DNA of 64,000 bases, taken from NCBI GenBank assembly GCA_902651635.1, contig CACRSC010000010.1, positions 803,960-867,959 on the forward strand. The letters run 5' to 3'. A program made the translations under genes and the position numbers. Numbering within the stretch: the first letter of the stretch is position 1; every line of letters begins with the position of its first letter. Source of the stretch: Mastigamoeba balamuthi (Eukaryota; Evosea; Mastigamoebida; Mastigamoebidae). The notes under the pieces are model-generated. The model did no database searches. It saw only the letters and a list, made by a program, of their open reading frames with translations, and had not been told where the DNA came from. Shown here in pieces: positions 1 through 10,208 of this stretch.

Positions 1-128
1 TGCCTGCCTGGCTTAACGGGGGGGGGGTGAATGAAGAACATCACTCTAATCGTTTATAGGCTTTGAGTCTTCCAATCAAGCAGCTCACTTACAGAAACAA
101 CAGACACGGTGCGGAATCACGGCATCCA

Positions 129-503
129 TCACACCTCACGATCTCCAACGGCACACCCGTTTTCTGTAAACCCAAATTCGGTTTTGTTTGTTTTCAAAAA
201 CACGTGCGGGAGTTGCGAGTAACTCGAAGCCGACGCACGGCAGCAGATGGGGTCCACGCTGAGGTTGCGGAGCAGGTGGTCGTTGCCCGCGTGGCTCAGG
301 GCCGCGGGGCGCATCGCCGAGGAGAAGACGAGGTTCTTGAAGGAATTCCCGAGGGCGCGGGCCGTTGCGTGCACGAGGGAGCGCTGCTGGCCGCCGCAGG
401 GGCTCCTCGCGCGGTTGGGCGCCTCGACCATGTGCTCGCGCTCCTCGTTGCTGCCCGAGGCCGCGTTGCAGACCTCGCACGACGCCGTGGGCTTCGACAG
501 CAT
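129..503 (-). CDS. small uncharacterised protein, 124 aa
   Basis: An uninterrupted 124-codon frame starts at an ATG read from 503 and ends at 129. The product is hydrophilic. Near its N-terminus it has a CxxC pair (CEVCNAASG) that might bind a metal, and further cysteines (SPCGG, PICCRA) follow. There is no obvious signal peptide or membrane segment. The N-terminal three quarters is GC-rich like neighbouring genes, whereas the last ~25 codons are AT-richer. The true last exon may therefore differ, or the frame may run into 3' UTR. I do not recognise the family. It lies about 0.5 kb downstream of the first cathepsin gene on the same strand. Confidence 0.4.
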   Translation of the reverse strand: MLSKPTASCEVCNAASGSNEEREHMVEAPNRARSPCGGQQRSLVHATARALGNSFKNLVFSSAMRPAALSHAGNDHLLRNLSVDPICCRASASSYSQLPHVFLKTNKTEFGFTENGCAVGDREV

Positions 504-1014
504 TTGCTCTCCTCGGGCTCTTCCACACCACTACCACAGAAACAAAAAAGACTACCACACCACTTTTCTTCCCCACGCCCACGTGGCGGCAAATGACGTC
601 TCCCGCCCGAATCTTCGCCCCTCCGCCCGCCCGCTCCCCAAGGGTCGCCCGCACGTGCCGCGGGGCTGAGCAGCACGTGGGACTTGCGCACCCCGCCTGC
701 CCCGGGGGTCCGACGCCCAGCCGACCGCGTGGCGCATTGGGGCTTGCATTGCAGTCGCGCAGAGGAGCGCCACACACCCGCAATTCAATTTCATATCAAA
801 AGCCAGTGAAAGCTCTGTAGCGCGCAGCACGCTGGATCGTGACGATTGGGACAACGCGTGCTGCCCTGGGCCAGTTGGAGTCACGGCAGGGAATTACAGG
901 GTAGTCCGTTGCTCGTTTGTCTGTTGCTTTCGGGCATTCTTGGACCCTCCCGAACAAGAGCCCTTGTTCGTTGTGTTAACAAAAGCAACACCAGCTCGCT
1001 GCTGCCCCTCCCCC
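504..1014. other. intergenic, no gene seen
   Basis: Moderately GC-rich sequence between the small gene and the cathepsin 3' end. Frames here are short and lack family features on either strand. Confidence 0.5.
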
Positions 1015-3671
1015 CTACACGCTCACAGGGGGAGCACGCCCAGAGATGCTCTGGCGCTGCTGCGTGTTGGACATCACGTCCACTCCGCGGGGCGCGATCT
1101 TGGGCTGGTCCTCCCTCGCCTTGAGCTCATCGTCGCTGCTCTGGCGCCTCTTGACCGCGTACACTCCCACTCCCACGCCTGCCCCCACCACCGCCAGCGC
1201 TGCCACGCTGCCTCCCACCGCGATGCCCACGATGGCCCCCGTCGACAGCGCCGCCCCGGCTGCCGTGGCCGCGATGGTGGCTGCGACGGCCTCCTCAGCC
1301 AGCGCCGGGGCGACGACCTCTGCGGTGGCCCCCACGATGCCCATGTTCTCCAGGCCGCCGCCGGCGACGGTCTGGGTCAGCTGCTCGGCCAGGGCGTTGG
1401 AGAACATGACCTGGTCGACCCCGGCGACGGCGGGCAGCGCGGCCTGGGCGTGGATGCCGACGGTGGCGTTGGAGTCGAGGAGGGTGACGTTGAAGCTGTC
1501 GAAGAGGTCGCTGCCGCACGCAGACCCCGCCGTCCTCTGGCCCAGCACGTCGACGATGAACTGGCGGGGCACCTTGAGGATGCGGGCGACCTCGCTGGCC
1601 CAGTCGTCGGTGGTGTGGCACGACTTCATGGCGACCTTGACGGTCGTCCTCGTGCGCAGCTTGGGGTACTGGAAGTGCTTCCCGGCCCCCGACGCCACCA
1701 CGAACGCAGACCCGACGCTGGGGAAGTACGAGCGCTCGATCCAGAAGTAGTTGTTGCCCATGAGCGCCCAGCCGTTGAGGAACGGGCGCATCGCGATGGT
1801 GTTGCCCTGCAGTGCGAAGTTGACCGTGAAGTTGTTGAACGTCCTCATGGCCACCGAGAGCCGAGAGAGGGAGCGGCACTGGTCCTCTGTGCCGTAGAAG
1901 AAGCAGCGCAGGAGGTAGGCAGTTGCGTAGTCGCTGGTGCCGTCGTAGTCGGGGATGTAGAGCTTCCAGGAGATGCTGTTGAGGTCCCCGTTGGGCTGCC
2001 CCATGCGCATCCCGATGCCCACCACGCCCGCTGCGTCGGCCTTGACGTTGACGCTGAACGACGTCCACTGCTCGTTGATCCATTGCCTCGACGTCTTCCA
2101 CATCGCCCGCTTCTCGTCGCCCGTCGTCGTCGACGTCTGGATCGTGACGCCAATGTCCGACTTGGACACCACAAAGTCCGACCTCCCCGATGGAGATGCC
2201 TGCACCCAGTCGATTGCGTTGTCGACGTTGCTGCACTGCCCCGACGTGCTGCAGGCCTGGCCGTTGCTGCAGTAGCCGCAGGTGATGGGGTTGCCGCAGC
2301 CGTTGTCCACGGCCCCGCACCTGCGAGGCCCGCAGGCCTCGGACTTGCTCCTCGGTACGCAGGGCTCCGGGTCGGGCGTGGGCTCGGGCTCAGGCTCGGA
2401 CTCGACTGTTACGCCAACAGCAGCGTCCTCTGCCAGGTGACACGCGCCGACGCCACGTTGGATGCGGAAGTAGCCCTCGCTGTACTCGCCGGTGGTGTAG
2501 TCCTTGGGCTCACCCCAGTCGGCCCCCCACGAGTTCTTGATGACCCAGTACCTGCACAGCCGCAGACAGAGCGGGTCAGGACGCAAGGCGTTCGCCAGGC
2601 TGTGGGAGGGAGTGAGCGCACTTGACGCCGTTCTGGACACCCCAGCCGACGAGGGTCACTGCATGATCAGCGCCGTAGTAGCCCGTGGCGGTGTAGAGGC
2701 AGTTGGAGCTGTGGCGCACGATGCCCCCGCTGTAGCCGTTGAGGGTCCCGTAGTTGAGCGCCACGCCCAGGGGCCCATACTGCATGAGGCGCGAGTAGAG
2801 GCTGCTGCCCTCGGCCTCGTTGAAGCGCTCGGTGAAGTAGTTGCTGACGGCGATGTCGCCCCTGGAGCCCAGCGAGTGCCTGCAGCGCCCCATGCGGCCC
2901 TCGTACGCGTAGTTCTTCTCGTACATGACGCCACCGCCGCCGTTGGCGCTCATGTCGGCGAGCTCGGAGAGCATCGAGTCGACGCGGTAGCCCCTGCACC
3001 CGTCGTAGTTGCGGCCGAAGTTGCCGTAGTTGTAGTCGGCGCAGTCGAGCAGGTTCTGCGTCGACACCCACTCCGCGGACCCGGTCGCCCGCATGTTCGC
3101 CCCCTCGATCACCGCGGCGCTCGTGAACGCCCCTGTGCCACGCAAGCGAACGTCAGAACGACCACGAGGGCCGGCAAGGGGAGTCGGAACGACGCACAGC
3201 ACGACCCGCAGGAGCCCTGTTGGCGCGCAGTGGTCGTGTACGGCGACAGGAAGCTGGTGGGCACAGTGCCGCGCTTCATGGGAGCGTCGGGAGCCTCCCT
3301 GGGGGGCGTCCGCTTGAGAGGCGTGACGCCCCCGGGCATCAGGTACGCCGCAGAGAACTCCTCCCTCGTCATGTCCGAGAACCTGTCGGGCGCGTACGTG
3401 GCCGTCTGGTCGGGCTCGGCATTGCGCCTGGCGTACTCGGCGACATTGGCCCTGAAGACCTCGAAGCGGTGCTGGTCCTCCTCGGCAGTGCTGTACGACT
3501 TGTCGTACTTGGCCTTCCACGCCGTCTGCCGCCGTTGCGCACCAGCGAATGTGAGCACTGCTAGTAACGTTTGAGGGCACAGCTGAGAAGGCAGCGCACC
3601 CACTGGCATTGGTCGTCGCAGCAGAGAGCGCACACGGCGAGGAGCGTGACCAGCGCCAGTGCGGGCTTCAT
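1015..3671 (-). CDS. membrane-anchored papain-like cysteine protease (cathepsin, C1A), copy 1
   Basis: Split gene, start ATG at 3671, stop at 1015. A hydrophobic signal peptide (MKPALALVTLLAVCALCC) is followed by an I29-type inhibitor propeptide and a C1A catalytic domain. The active-site block QGSCGSCWAF is rebuilt exactly across an intron. The catalytic His (DHAVTLVGWG) and Asn (IKNSWGADWGE) are present, again joined across an intron. The three introns start GTGCGC, GTGCGT and GTGCGC. After the protease the protein does not stop. It continues for about 450 residues with a Glu/Pro linker, a Cys-rich knot (CGPRRCGAVDNGCG), a beta-rich region with N-glycosylation sites, one membrane helix (GIAVGGSVAALAVVGAGVGV) followed by KRR, and a ~50-residue tail. 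It is predicted to be a type I membrane protease with its catalytic domain in the lumen or outside the cell. Ordinary cathepsins L and B lack this extension. A tandem paralogue lies at 7-9.7 kb. Confidence 0.85.
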
Positions 3672-4217
3672 GATCGCGGACTCAGAGCGGGAGGTCATGC
3701 AAGGATCAGGATGAGCACGACAGTACTAGTTGCCCTTTATTCCAACACAAAGAAATGAGGGGCGGGCAGTTGGTCCCGGCGTACCTTCGGAGGCGGTTGG
3801 ACCTCTACTTGCGCGCAGGTGCACCATGCGGGGAAATGTGCAGCAACCTCTCAACCGCTGTGGCGAGTAGACGATCCGCAGGGCCGAGACGTCAAACAAG
3901 AACGGCCGGACACTGCTTGGCCGTCGCACACGGGCACTCACCCATCATAATGAACCACGAGCGGTGTACGCGCCCGTCGTGAGGCAAGCGTATGCTCGCG
4001 AGATGAGGGGCCCAATGCGTGCAATGGTGCAGACATTCAGCATTGTGGATTTCAGAAGACGTTTGGAAAAGTACGTAAAACGGCTGCGTTTTACACCTTG
4101 TGCGACCCCCAACAGCCAATGCCCGTTGAGGGCAGACATCAACGATGGGTGTGGCCCACCGTCTCCCCCATCGCGCGGGGTGTTGCTCAGCAGCCCAGGC
4201 ACGCGCGCTGCGCTGCA
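3672..4217. other. intergenic, no gene seen
   Basis: Region upstream of cathepsin copy 1 and downstream of the next minus-strand gene. It probably holds the promoter of the former. No recognisable coding or RNA feature. Confidence 0.5.
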
Positions 4218-5399
4218 TCAGAAATCGTAACAGTCTGTATTGTCGGGCGAGCAGCCCAGCCTCTGCCGCTTGGCTGCTGCGCCGGGGCACCACAGCGCTT
4301 CCTCATGGCAGCCACCCACGAGCGGCTGCAGGACCGGAGACGCCGACGAGGACCTGACGATGCGCTGCGCATTGCGCACTGCGTTGCCCGCCGAGGGGAA
4401 CTGAACGAAGTCGATCTTGAGGGTACCCGCGATGACGGCCCGTGAGACCGCGTTGAACGCGTCCCTCCGCTCCTCCTCCACCAGCGCCCCGTTGGCCACT
4501 CTGAGCAGCGCGATGCTCCCAGGCCTCGTCAGCACCCTGAGGCTGAGCAGCGCCCCGCTCCTAGCGGTGCCCACAGCGATCGTGTGCTCGCCCGGCGGCA
4601 CATCGCGGAACCCCCACATCTCTGCCGAGGGGTCCGGAGTGACTTCGACTCCGTCGGCTACGGCACGGCAGAAGCCCGCGGCTGCATCCATCAGCACGAT
4701 GAACCCCGGTAGCTGGCGTTGTGCTGGCGGGTCGCGGGTGGGACAGGGCCTCTGGACAGGAGGGGAGCACGAGGGGATGGCCCGCTCCGCATTTGCGGTG
4801 GCCACGGCAGTTGCGACCCCTCCAAGAGCGCCCTGCGCCCACGCCTGCCCCAGCGCGATGGGCCGCTCGGCGACGGCTGGACAGCGTGCCGGGGCCACTT
4901 CAGCTCGGCCTCGCTCCCTTCGGATGTGGACCAGTGGCGGGCTTGGCGTCTCTGCCTCCGTACGTGCGCACGCCTGAGGGCCCTGTGCGGGCGACGTGGA
5001 GGCCTGGGGGACCCCTTGCGACTGGGCTCTGAGCGGGGCCAGGAGCGCGATGCCCGAGGGGATGGAGATGCTCCGCCTGGCTGGCCTCGGCCGCTCAGCC
5101 TCCAGCAGGAGAAGCTGGGACCTCTGCGAGGCCTGCCGGGACAGCGGCCACACTGAGGCCTGCGCGGCCAGGAGGGAGGCCGACACGGATGCGCTCTGGT
5201 TCGCCAATGCTGGCTGCTGCGCCGGTGGGGCGACGTTCGGGAGGCGGCGACACGGGGACACGGAGCGGTCGACCAGCACGGGCGGGAGGCAGACGGGGTA
5301 GGAGGCTTCGTGCACAGACTGAGAGCGCAGCGGGACGCTTCTGTTCCACATATAGTGTTGTGAGAGTGTCCTATTTTTGTCAATGCACCTGGCTTTCAT
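4218..5399 (-). CDS. Pro/Ala/Gln-rich protein with AAR2 N-domain-like C-terminus
   Basis: A single open frame of 393 codons with possible starts at 5399 or 5351; the latter begins MWNRSVPL and is the better context. Residues up to about 230 are low-complexity (Ala, Pro, Gln, Ser, Arg). From about residue 230 there is a compact region with motifs GFRDVPPGEHTIAVG and GALLSLRVLTRPGSIALLRV. These line up with the N-terminal beta domain of the U5 snRNP assembly factor AAR2 (PPG-H turn, then a hydrophobic strand pair and an LxRW-like segment). The C-terminal helical half of AAR2 is not evident. It lies on the same strand as the two cathepsins that flank it. The domain assignment is by eye and tentative. 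That the gene is real is supported by its length and GC-rich coding bias. Confidence 0.45.
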   Translation of the reverse strand: MKARCIDKNRTLSQHYMWNRSVPLRSQSVHEASYPVCLPPVLVDRSVSPCRRLPNVAPPAQQPALANQSASVSASLLAAQASVWPLSRQASQRSQLLLLEAERPRPARRSISIPSGIALLAPLRAQSQGVPQASTSPAQGPQACARTEAETPSPPLVHIRRERGRAEVAPARCPAVAERPIALGQAWAQGALGGVATAVATANAERAIPSCSPPVQRPCPTRDPPAQRQLPGFIVLMDAAAGFCRAVADGVEVTPDPSAEMWGFRDVPPGEHTIAVGTARSGALLSLRVLTRPGSIALLRVANGALVEEERRDAFNAVSRAVIAGTLKIDFVQFPSAGNAVRNAQRIVRSSSASPVLQPLVGGCHEEALWCPGAAAKRQRLGCSPDNTDCYDF

Positions 5400-5793
5400 A
5401 CGGCGACGCCCACTTTCGTAGAACGCGCATGCATATCACTGCCGTGCACGACAAACACTGTCGCTGCCCGTTCAGGCAGTATTCCGGTCCAAAGGAATTA
5501 CGTGGGGTGCTAAGACAACCAGCAGGACAGCTCGCGAAGGACACCGAATACTGCGAGATTGTATCCCAGCCCAGCCGATACTGAGCCATGCGAGCCAACG
5601 CGACCCGGTTAGAAAACTCTTGCCGCAGTGCTGCAGACCGGCGGCCAGGCACGATTTCCGTCAAAACAACAGACGGAGAGTCACCCGCCATCGAGCCAAT
5701 GCCACAAGCCAGCCCAAGCGTCACAGCATGTCCGAGGTTGTGAGGTATATAACACGCAGTACGTCCCCCAATGAGTCACAGTAGGCTCTGGGG
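5400..5793. other. intergenic, no gene seen
   Basis: Short divergent interval between the minus-strand AAR2-like gene and the plus-strand coiled-coil copy. It probably contains the upstream region of the former. Nothing else recognised. Confidence 0.4.
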
Positions 5794-6294
5794 GTGGAGC
5801 TCCCTCGGCACTGGCTGGCAAGCGGCGTCACGGCCAGACTCCTGGGCTCTGTGGTCGTTTCCGCCGAGCCGGAGCAGACGTGCCAGTGGGTCTGTGGGTG
5901 GCGCGGGATGAACGAGATGAGCGCGGAGCTGCGGCCGTGGGCAGGCAGGCACCCTTGCCAGCACCGTCTTCACCACCCTGCTGCTGCGCCCGGACTTTGC
6001 CAGGAGCTGCGGCTGGACCTCCTCCCCGACGGGCCCGCCATCACCACCATCGTCACCGACTCTCGCTGGGCTGTGCGCTGCCCCCCTCTCCCCTCGGCTA
6101 TGGTGGGGCAAAGTGAGTTGGAGAAGGAGAAGCGCGAGAAGCTGCGGCCATTCCAGGAGGAGTCGGAGAAGGAGCACCGCGAGAAGAGGGCGCGCCTAGA
6201 GGAGCTCTCGTTGCTACGCGACAGTGCAACCAGGAGACTGAGCCTTAGCGAGGTCTTTCTGCTTCAAACCTCTGAGATCGCTCGTTGCCGATAA
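5794..6294 (+). pseudogene. internally deleted copy of the 47-kb QA-repeat coiled-coil gene
   Basis: The frame is open from 5794 to 6294, but its content consists of the two ends of the gene at 47029-48654 with the middle missing. The N-terminal block PWAGRH, then LCQELRLDLLPDGPAITT and DSRWAVRCPP, matches TDLRQELQLDLLPSGPAITT and DSYWAVRCPP of the intact gene. It then jumps directly to the C-terminal coiled coil (ELEKEKREKL, EESEKEHREK). The long Gln/Ala-rich centre is absent. At the position of the intact gene's 81-nt intron the copy runs straight through, as if spliced. The segment between PWAGRH and the LCQEL block is also shortened. It could be a decayed retrocopy or a short paralogue that is still expressed. 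I favour a pseudogene. Confidence 0.55.
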
Positions 6295-7042
6295 TGCTGA
6301 CTTTAATTGACGATGCACAACTAATCCAAGTGCACTTCATTGTGATGGACAACAGACTGCACCTATGATATGAAATCCGATTGTTCAAAGCCAGACAGGT
6401 CGGATCACGCCCCAATTGCATGTCAGGGCCTTTATATGCAGCAGGGCAGGTTATGGTGCAGGTGCTCTAGCATACTGCATCAGTCAAGTGGTTGTCTGTG
6501 ACGATGATACATGCACGAAAAGCCGTCTTGAGCCAAGCTGGTGGTCCAGAACGAAGTGGCCATCATACAGCTTTGGAAAACCTGGTCCCCAACTTAGCAC
6601 AACCCTCTTCTTGCTTCTTGATTCGAGGCGGCACATTTTATTTATGAACAGACTCTCGCTTCCTTCCTGTGCTCTAGCAGTAGGCACGGAAGCTGCCAGT
6701 TCCTTCCAACTTCCACAATGCGGCCACTGGCAGCACTCTATTGTATGGAATTCCTGTTGTGGCCGGCCATGAGAAGCATTGCCTGGTGAGCAACCTGCCC
6801 GCTGTAATGCCGGGCAACGATACTGTGAGAACAACTCACTTGCCAGTAAGTGCCCACACGATCGCTAAGCACATATACATATGCTGCACAACTGGTTGTG
6901 CATTGCCGGGGGTATCGGATCACTAGATTGGCGGACCACCATCAGAACACTGAGCATTACGGAGTCTGGGCTGGCAAACCAATCTCAGGTTTTTTTGATG
7001 GGCTTACATACAGACGATTACGAGAAGGAGACACGCTCTTCC
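6295..7042. other. intergenic, no gene seen
   Basis: Mixed-composition sequence between the coiled-coil copy and the 3' end of cathepsin copy 2. Only short frames without family signals. No repeats noticed. Confidence 0.5.
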
Positions 7043-9737
7043 TCACACACTCACAGGGGGAGCACGTCCCGAGATGCTCTGGTGCTGCTGCGTGTTGGAC
7101 ATCACGTCCACTCCGCGGGGCCCGCTCTTGGGCTGCTGCTGGTCCTCCCTCGCCTTGGGCTCGGCCGCGCGGCCCTGGCGCCTCTTGGCCACGTACACCC
7201 CCGTGCCGACGCCTGCGCCCACGACCGCCAGCGCCGCGACGCTGCCTCCGACGGCGATGCCCACGATGGCCCCCGTCGACAGCGCTGCACTGGTCCCCCC
7301 GGCGATCGTCGCGGCGACGGCGGTCTCGGAGAGCGTCGGGGCGACGACCTCTGCGGTGGCCCCCGCGATGCCCATGTTCTCGAGGCCGCCGCCCGCGACG
7401 GCCTGCGTCAGCTGCTGCGCCAGAGCGTTGGAGTACACGGTCTGCGGGATGCTGGCGACGGGCACGGAGGCCTGGCCGAGCATGCCGACGGTGGCGTTGG
7501 AGTCGAGGAGCGTCACGTTGAAGCTGTCGAACTTGTCGCTGCCGCACGCAGACCCCGCCTTCCTCGCCCCAGAGACGTCGACGATGAACTCGCGCGGGAC
7601 CCTGAGGATGCGGGCGACCTGGCTGGCCCACTCGCCCGTGGTGTGGCACGACGTCATGGCGACGTGGACGGTCGTCCTCGTGATGATCGCGGGCATCGAG
7701 AAGTGCTTCCAGGCCCCGGAGGCGAGGACGAAGGCCGAGCCCGTCTTGGGGAAGAACGAGCGCGGGATCCAGTGGTAGCTGCCGTTGAGCAGCGCGTTGC
7801 CGTTGAGGTAGGGCCGCATGGCGATGGCGTCGCCACCCTGGAGCGCGAAGTTGACGGTGAAGTTGTGCCAGACCTTCATCGCCAGAGGCATCGCGAGTAC
7901 CGTCATGCACTGGTCGTTGCCGTAGATGAAGAAGCAGCGCTCGATGTAGCTCATAGTCGTGTCGGCGCCGTCCCAGTAGGGCACCTTGATCTTCCACGCG
8001 ATGCCGTTGAGGCGGGACTCGGGCTGGCCCATGCGCATGCCCAGGCCGATGGTCCCGGCCGCGTTGAGCTTGACGCCGACGCTGAACGACGTCCAGTACT
8101 CGCTGGTCCACTGCCCCGACGTCGTCCACATGGCGCGCTTCTCCCAGGCCGTATCGGTCGTCGTGTCGATGGCGATGGCGCCGCTGGCCATCTTGTCGAA
8201 GAAGAAGTCAGTGCCGTTGGGCACCTGCACCCAGTCGGTCGGGTGGTTGTCGATGCAGAAGCCCGCGTTGCTGCACAGCTCCAGGTACCCACAGAACCCG
8301 CAGGTCAGCGTGTTCCCGCAGCCGTTGTCGACGCCGCCGCACTGGCGGGCCCCGCAGGCCTCACTCTTGAGCTTGGGCGAGCACGGCTGCGCCCCTGAGG
8401 CCGGCGACTCCCCGGCGACCATCGCCCCGGTGGCCACGTCCTCGGCAATGTGGCACGCGTTGGCGCCGCGCAGGATGCGGAAGTAGCCCTCGGGCGCGCC
8501 GCCAGTGGTGTAGTCCTTGGGCTCACCCCAGTCGGCCCCCCACGAGTTCTTGATGACCCAGTACCTGCGTAGCAGCAGAGGAACTCAGAGAAGTGTCCCC
8601 ACAGAGCTGTGCCCGGGAGAAGCAGCGCACTTGACACCGTTCTGGACACCCCAGCCGACGAGAGTCACCGCGTGGTCGGCGCCGAAGTATCCCGTGGAGG
8701 TGTAGAGGCAGTTGGCTTTCTCGGTGGGCACGACAATGCCGCTCTTGTAGCCGTCGAGGTTGCGCGAGTTGAAGCCGATGCCCAGGGGCCCGTACTGCAC
8801 CAGGCGCTGGTAGAGGCTGCTGCCCTCGGTCTCGTCGAACCTCTCTGTGAAGTAGCTGGTCACCGTGACATTGCCCTTGGCCGCCAGAGAGTGTTGGCAC
8901 GACTGCACTCTGCCCGCGTACTGATAGTGCACGTCAAACAGCGGCCCGCCGCCGGTCTTGACTCCGCTCTCCGTGAGCTCCGCCAGAGCCAGGTCGGGAC
9001 GGAAGCCCTGGCAGCCGTTGTACGTGGCGCTGCCATAGTTGACGCAGTCGAGGAGGTTCTGCGGCGACACCCACTGCGCGTGCCCCGTCGCGTGCAGCAT
9101 CGCTCCCTCCATCACAGCAGCGCTCGTGAAGGCCCCTACCGGCGCGCAGGACCCAGTGAGCCGATAGCCGGTCACACAAGAGAGCGTCGAGCGTACAGCA
9201 TGACCCGCAGGTGCCCTGCTGGCGCGCGGGCAGCGTGTAGGGCGAGATGAAGCTCTCGGGAAGGGCGGCGCGACGCACGGGCGCGTCCGGCGCGGCCCTC
9301 GCCGGAGCCTTCCTCAGCGAGCCGAGGCCTTCCGAGATGAGGAACTTCGCCGAGAACTCATCCCACGTCAGGTCCGAGAACTTGCCGGGCCCGTAGACGG
9401 CTTTCTGGCCCGGCTCGGCGTTCCTCGCTGCGTACTCGTCCAAATTCCGGCGGAACACCGCGAAACGATGCTCGTCTGCGCAGAGTTTGAGGCCGAGTTA
9501 CAGCCAGCACCAGGTGGGAGGCACTCACCCTCATCGGGGGTACTGTAGGCCTTGCCGTACTGGCTTTTCCACGCGGTCTGGAGCGCAGCACAGCAGCGCG
9601 GAGATCGGCAGTAAGCATAGCGTAACTGGCGGGGATACAACAAGCAAGCGCACCCACTGGCAGCGGACGTCGCAGCTAAGCGCCGCCGCAGCAACTGCGG
9701 CGATGAGAACCACCGTGCGCAGGAGGTCGCAGCCCAT
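7043..9737 (-). CDS. membrane-anchored papain-like cysteine protease (cathepsin, C1A), copy 2
   Basis: Start ATG at 9737 (signal peptide MGCDLLRTVVLIAAVAAAAL), stop at 7043. It has the same architecture as copy 1: signal peptide, propeptide (TAWKSQYGKAYS), C1A domain with QGTCGSCWAF rebuilt over an intron, DHAVTLVGWG, IKNSWGADWGE, a Cys-rich segment (CGARQCGGVDNGCG), a long beta-rich glycosylatable region, a membrane helix and a cytoplasmic tail. The tail ends in the same SISGRAPPVSV residues as copy 1. Four introns start GTGCGC, GTGAGT, GTACGC and GTGCGC. The second, inside the propeptide at about 9.48-9.53 kb, is absent from copy 1, so the pair differs by one intron gain or loss. The C-terminal extension is conserved in register between the copies, so it is under selection and not a read-through artefact. 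Catalytic residues are intact. Confidence 0.85.
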
Positions 9738-10208
9738 CTGACTTGCTTGCCTGATGCTCGTTGAAGAATGAAAGAAATGACCACAACCGCCGTGCCCTTT
9801 TAAGGCCGGGGGTGCCTGATTTCCGTGTGCGTTCGGTTTTACAACTAACCGCCCACCCGGGTCGAGTGTCCCGCAGACGCGCACGCACGGTTCGATCAAG
9901 TGCGCGCTCTTGCAGGGCCGCGGGGGCGCCGCCCTGGAGAGCCGGGCAAGTGGCGGAGAATCTGGCAGTTATGGCCCAGATGGGGCGGTGGACCACAGTG
10001 CACCTCGCGACGTCCCCGAGTCATCTGTTTCCAAAGGATAATCAACAGCATCACCACCAGCGTGCAGCCTCCCCAACGCGGCAATGGCGGTCGCAACTGA
10101 CGGATCTCCCGGTTTTTTGTCGTGCGGGGTCGTGCGGGGTCCGGGGGCGTGTTCTCTCCCCCCCTCCCCTCGCCTCCCCGCTCCTTCCGTGCACCGTTGG
10201 CCCGCTGG
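9738..10208. other. intergenic, no gene seen
   Basis: Upstream region of cathepsin copy 2 and downstream region of CFAP298. No supported feature. Confidence 0.5.

Noticed and set aside
940-2625. 561-codon plus-strand open frame opposite cathepsin copy 1
   Set aside because: Shadow of the GC-rich minus-strand gene: composition is Arg/Val/His/Ala-rich, with no family motif, while the minus strand carries a conserved protease extension.
6881-8398. 505-codon plus-strand frame opposite cathepsin copy 2
   Set aside because: Same reason: antisense shadow of a conserved GC-rich coding strand.
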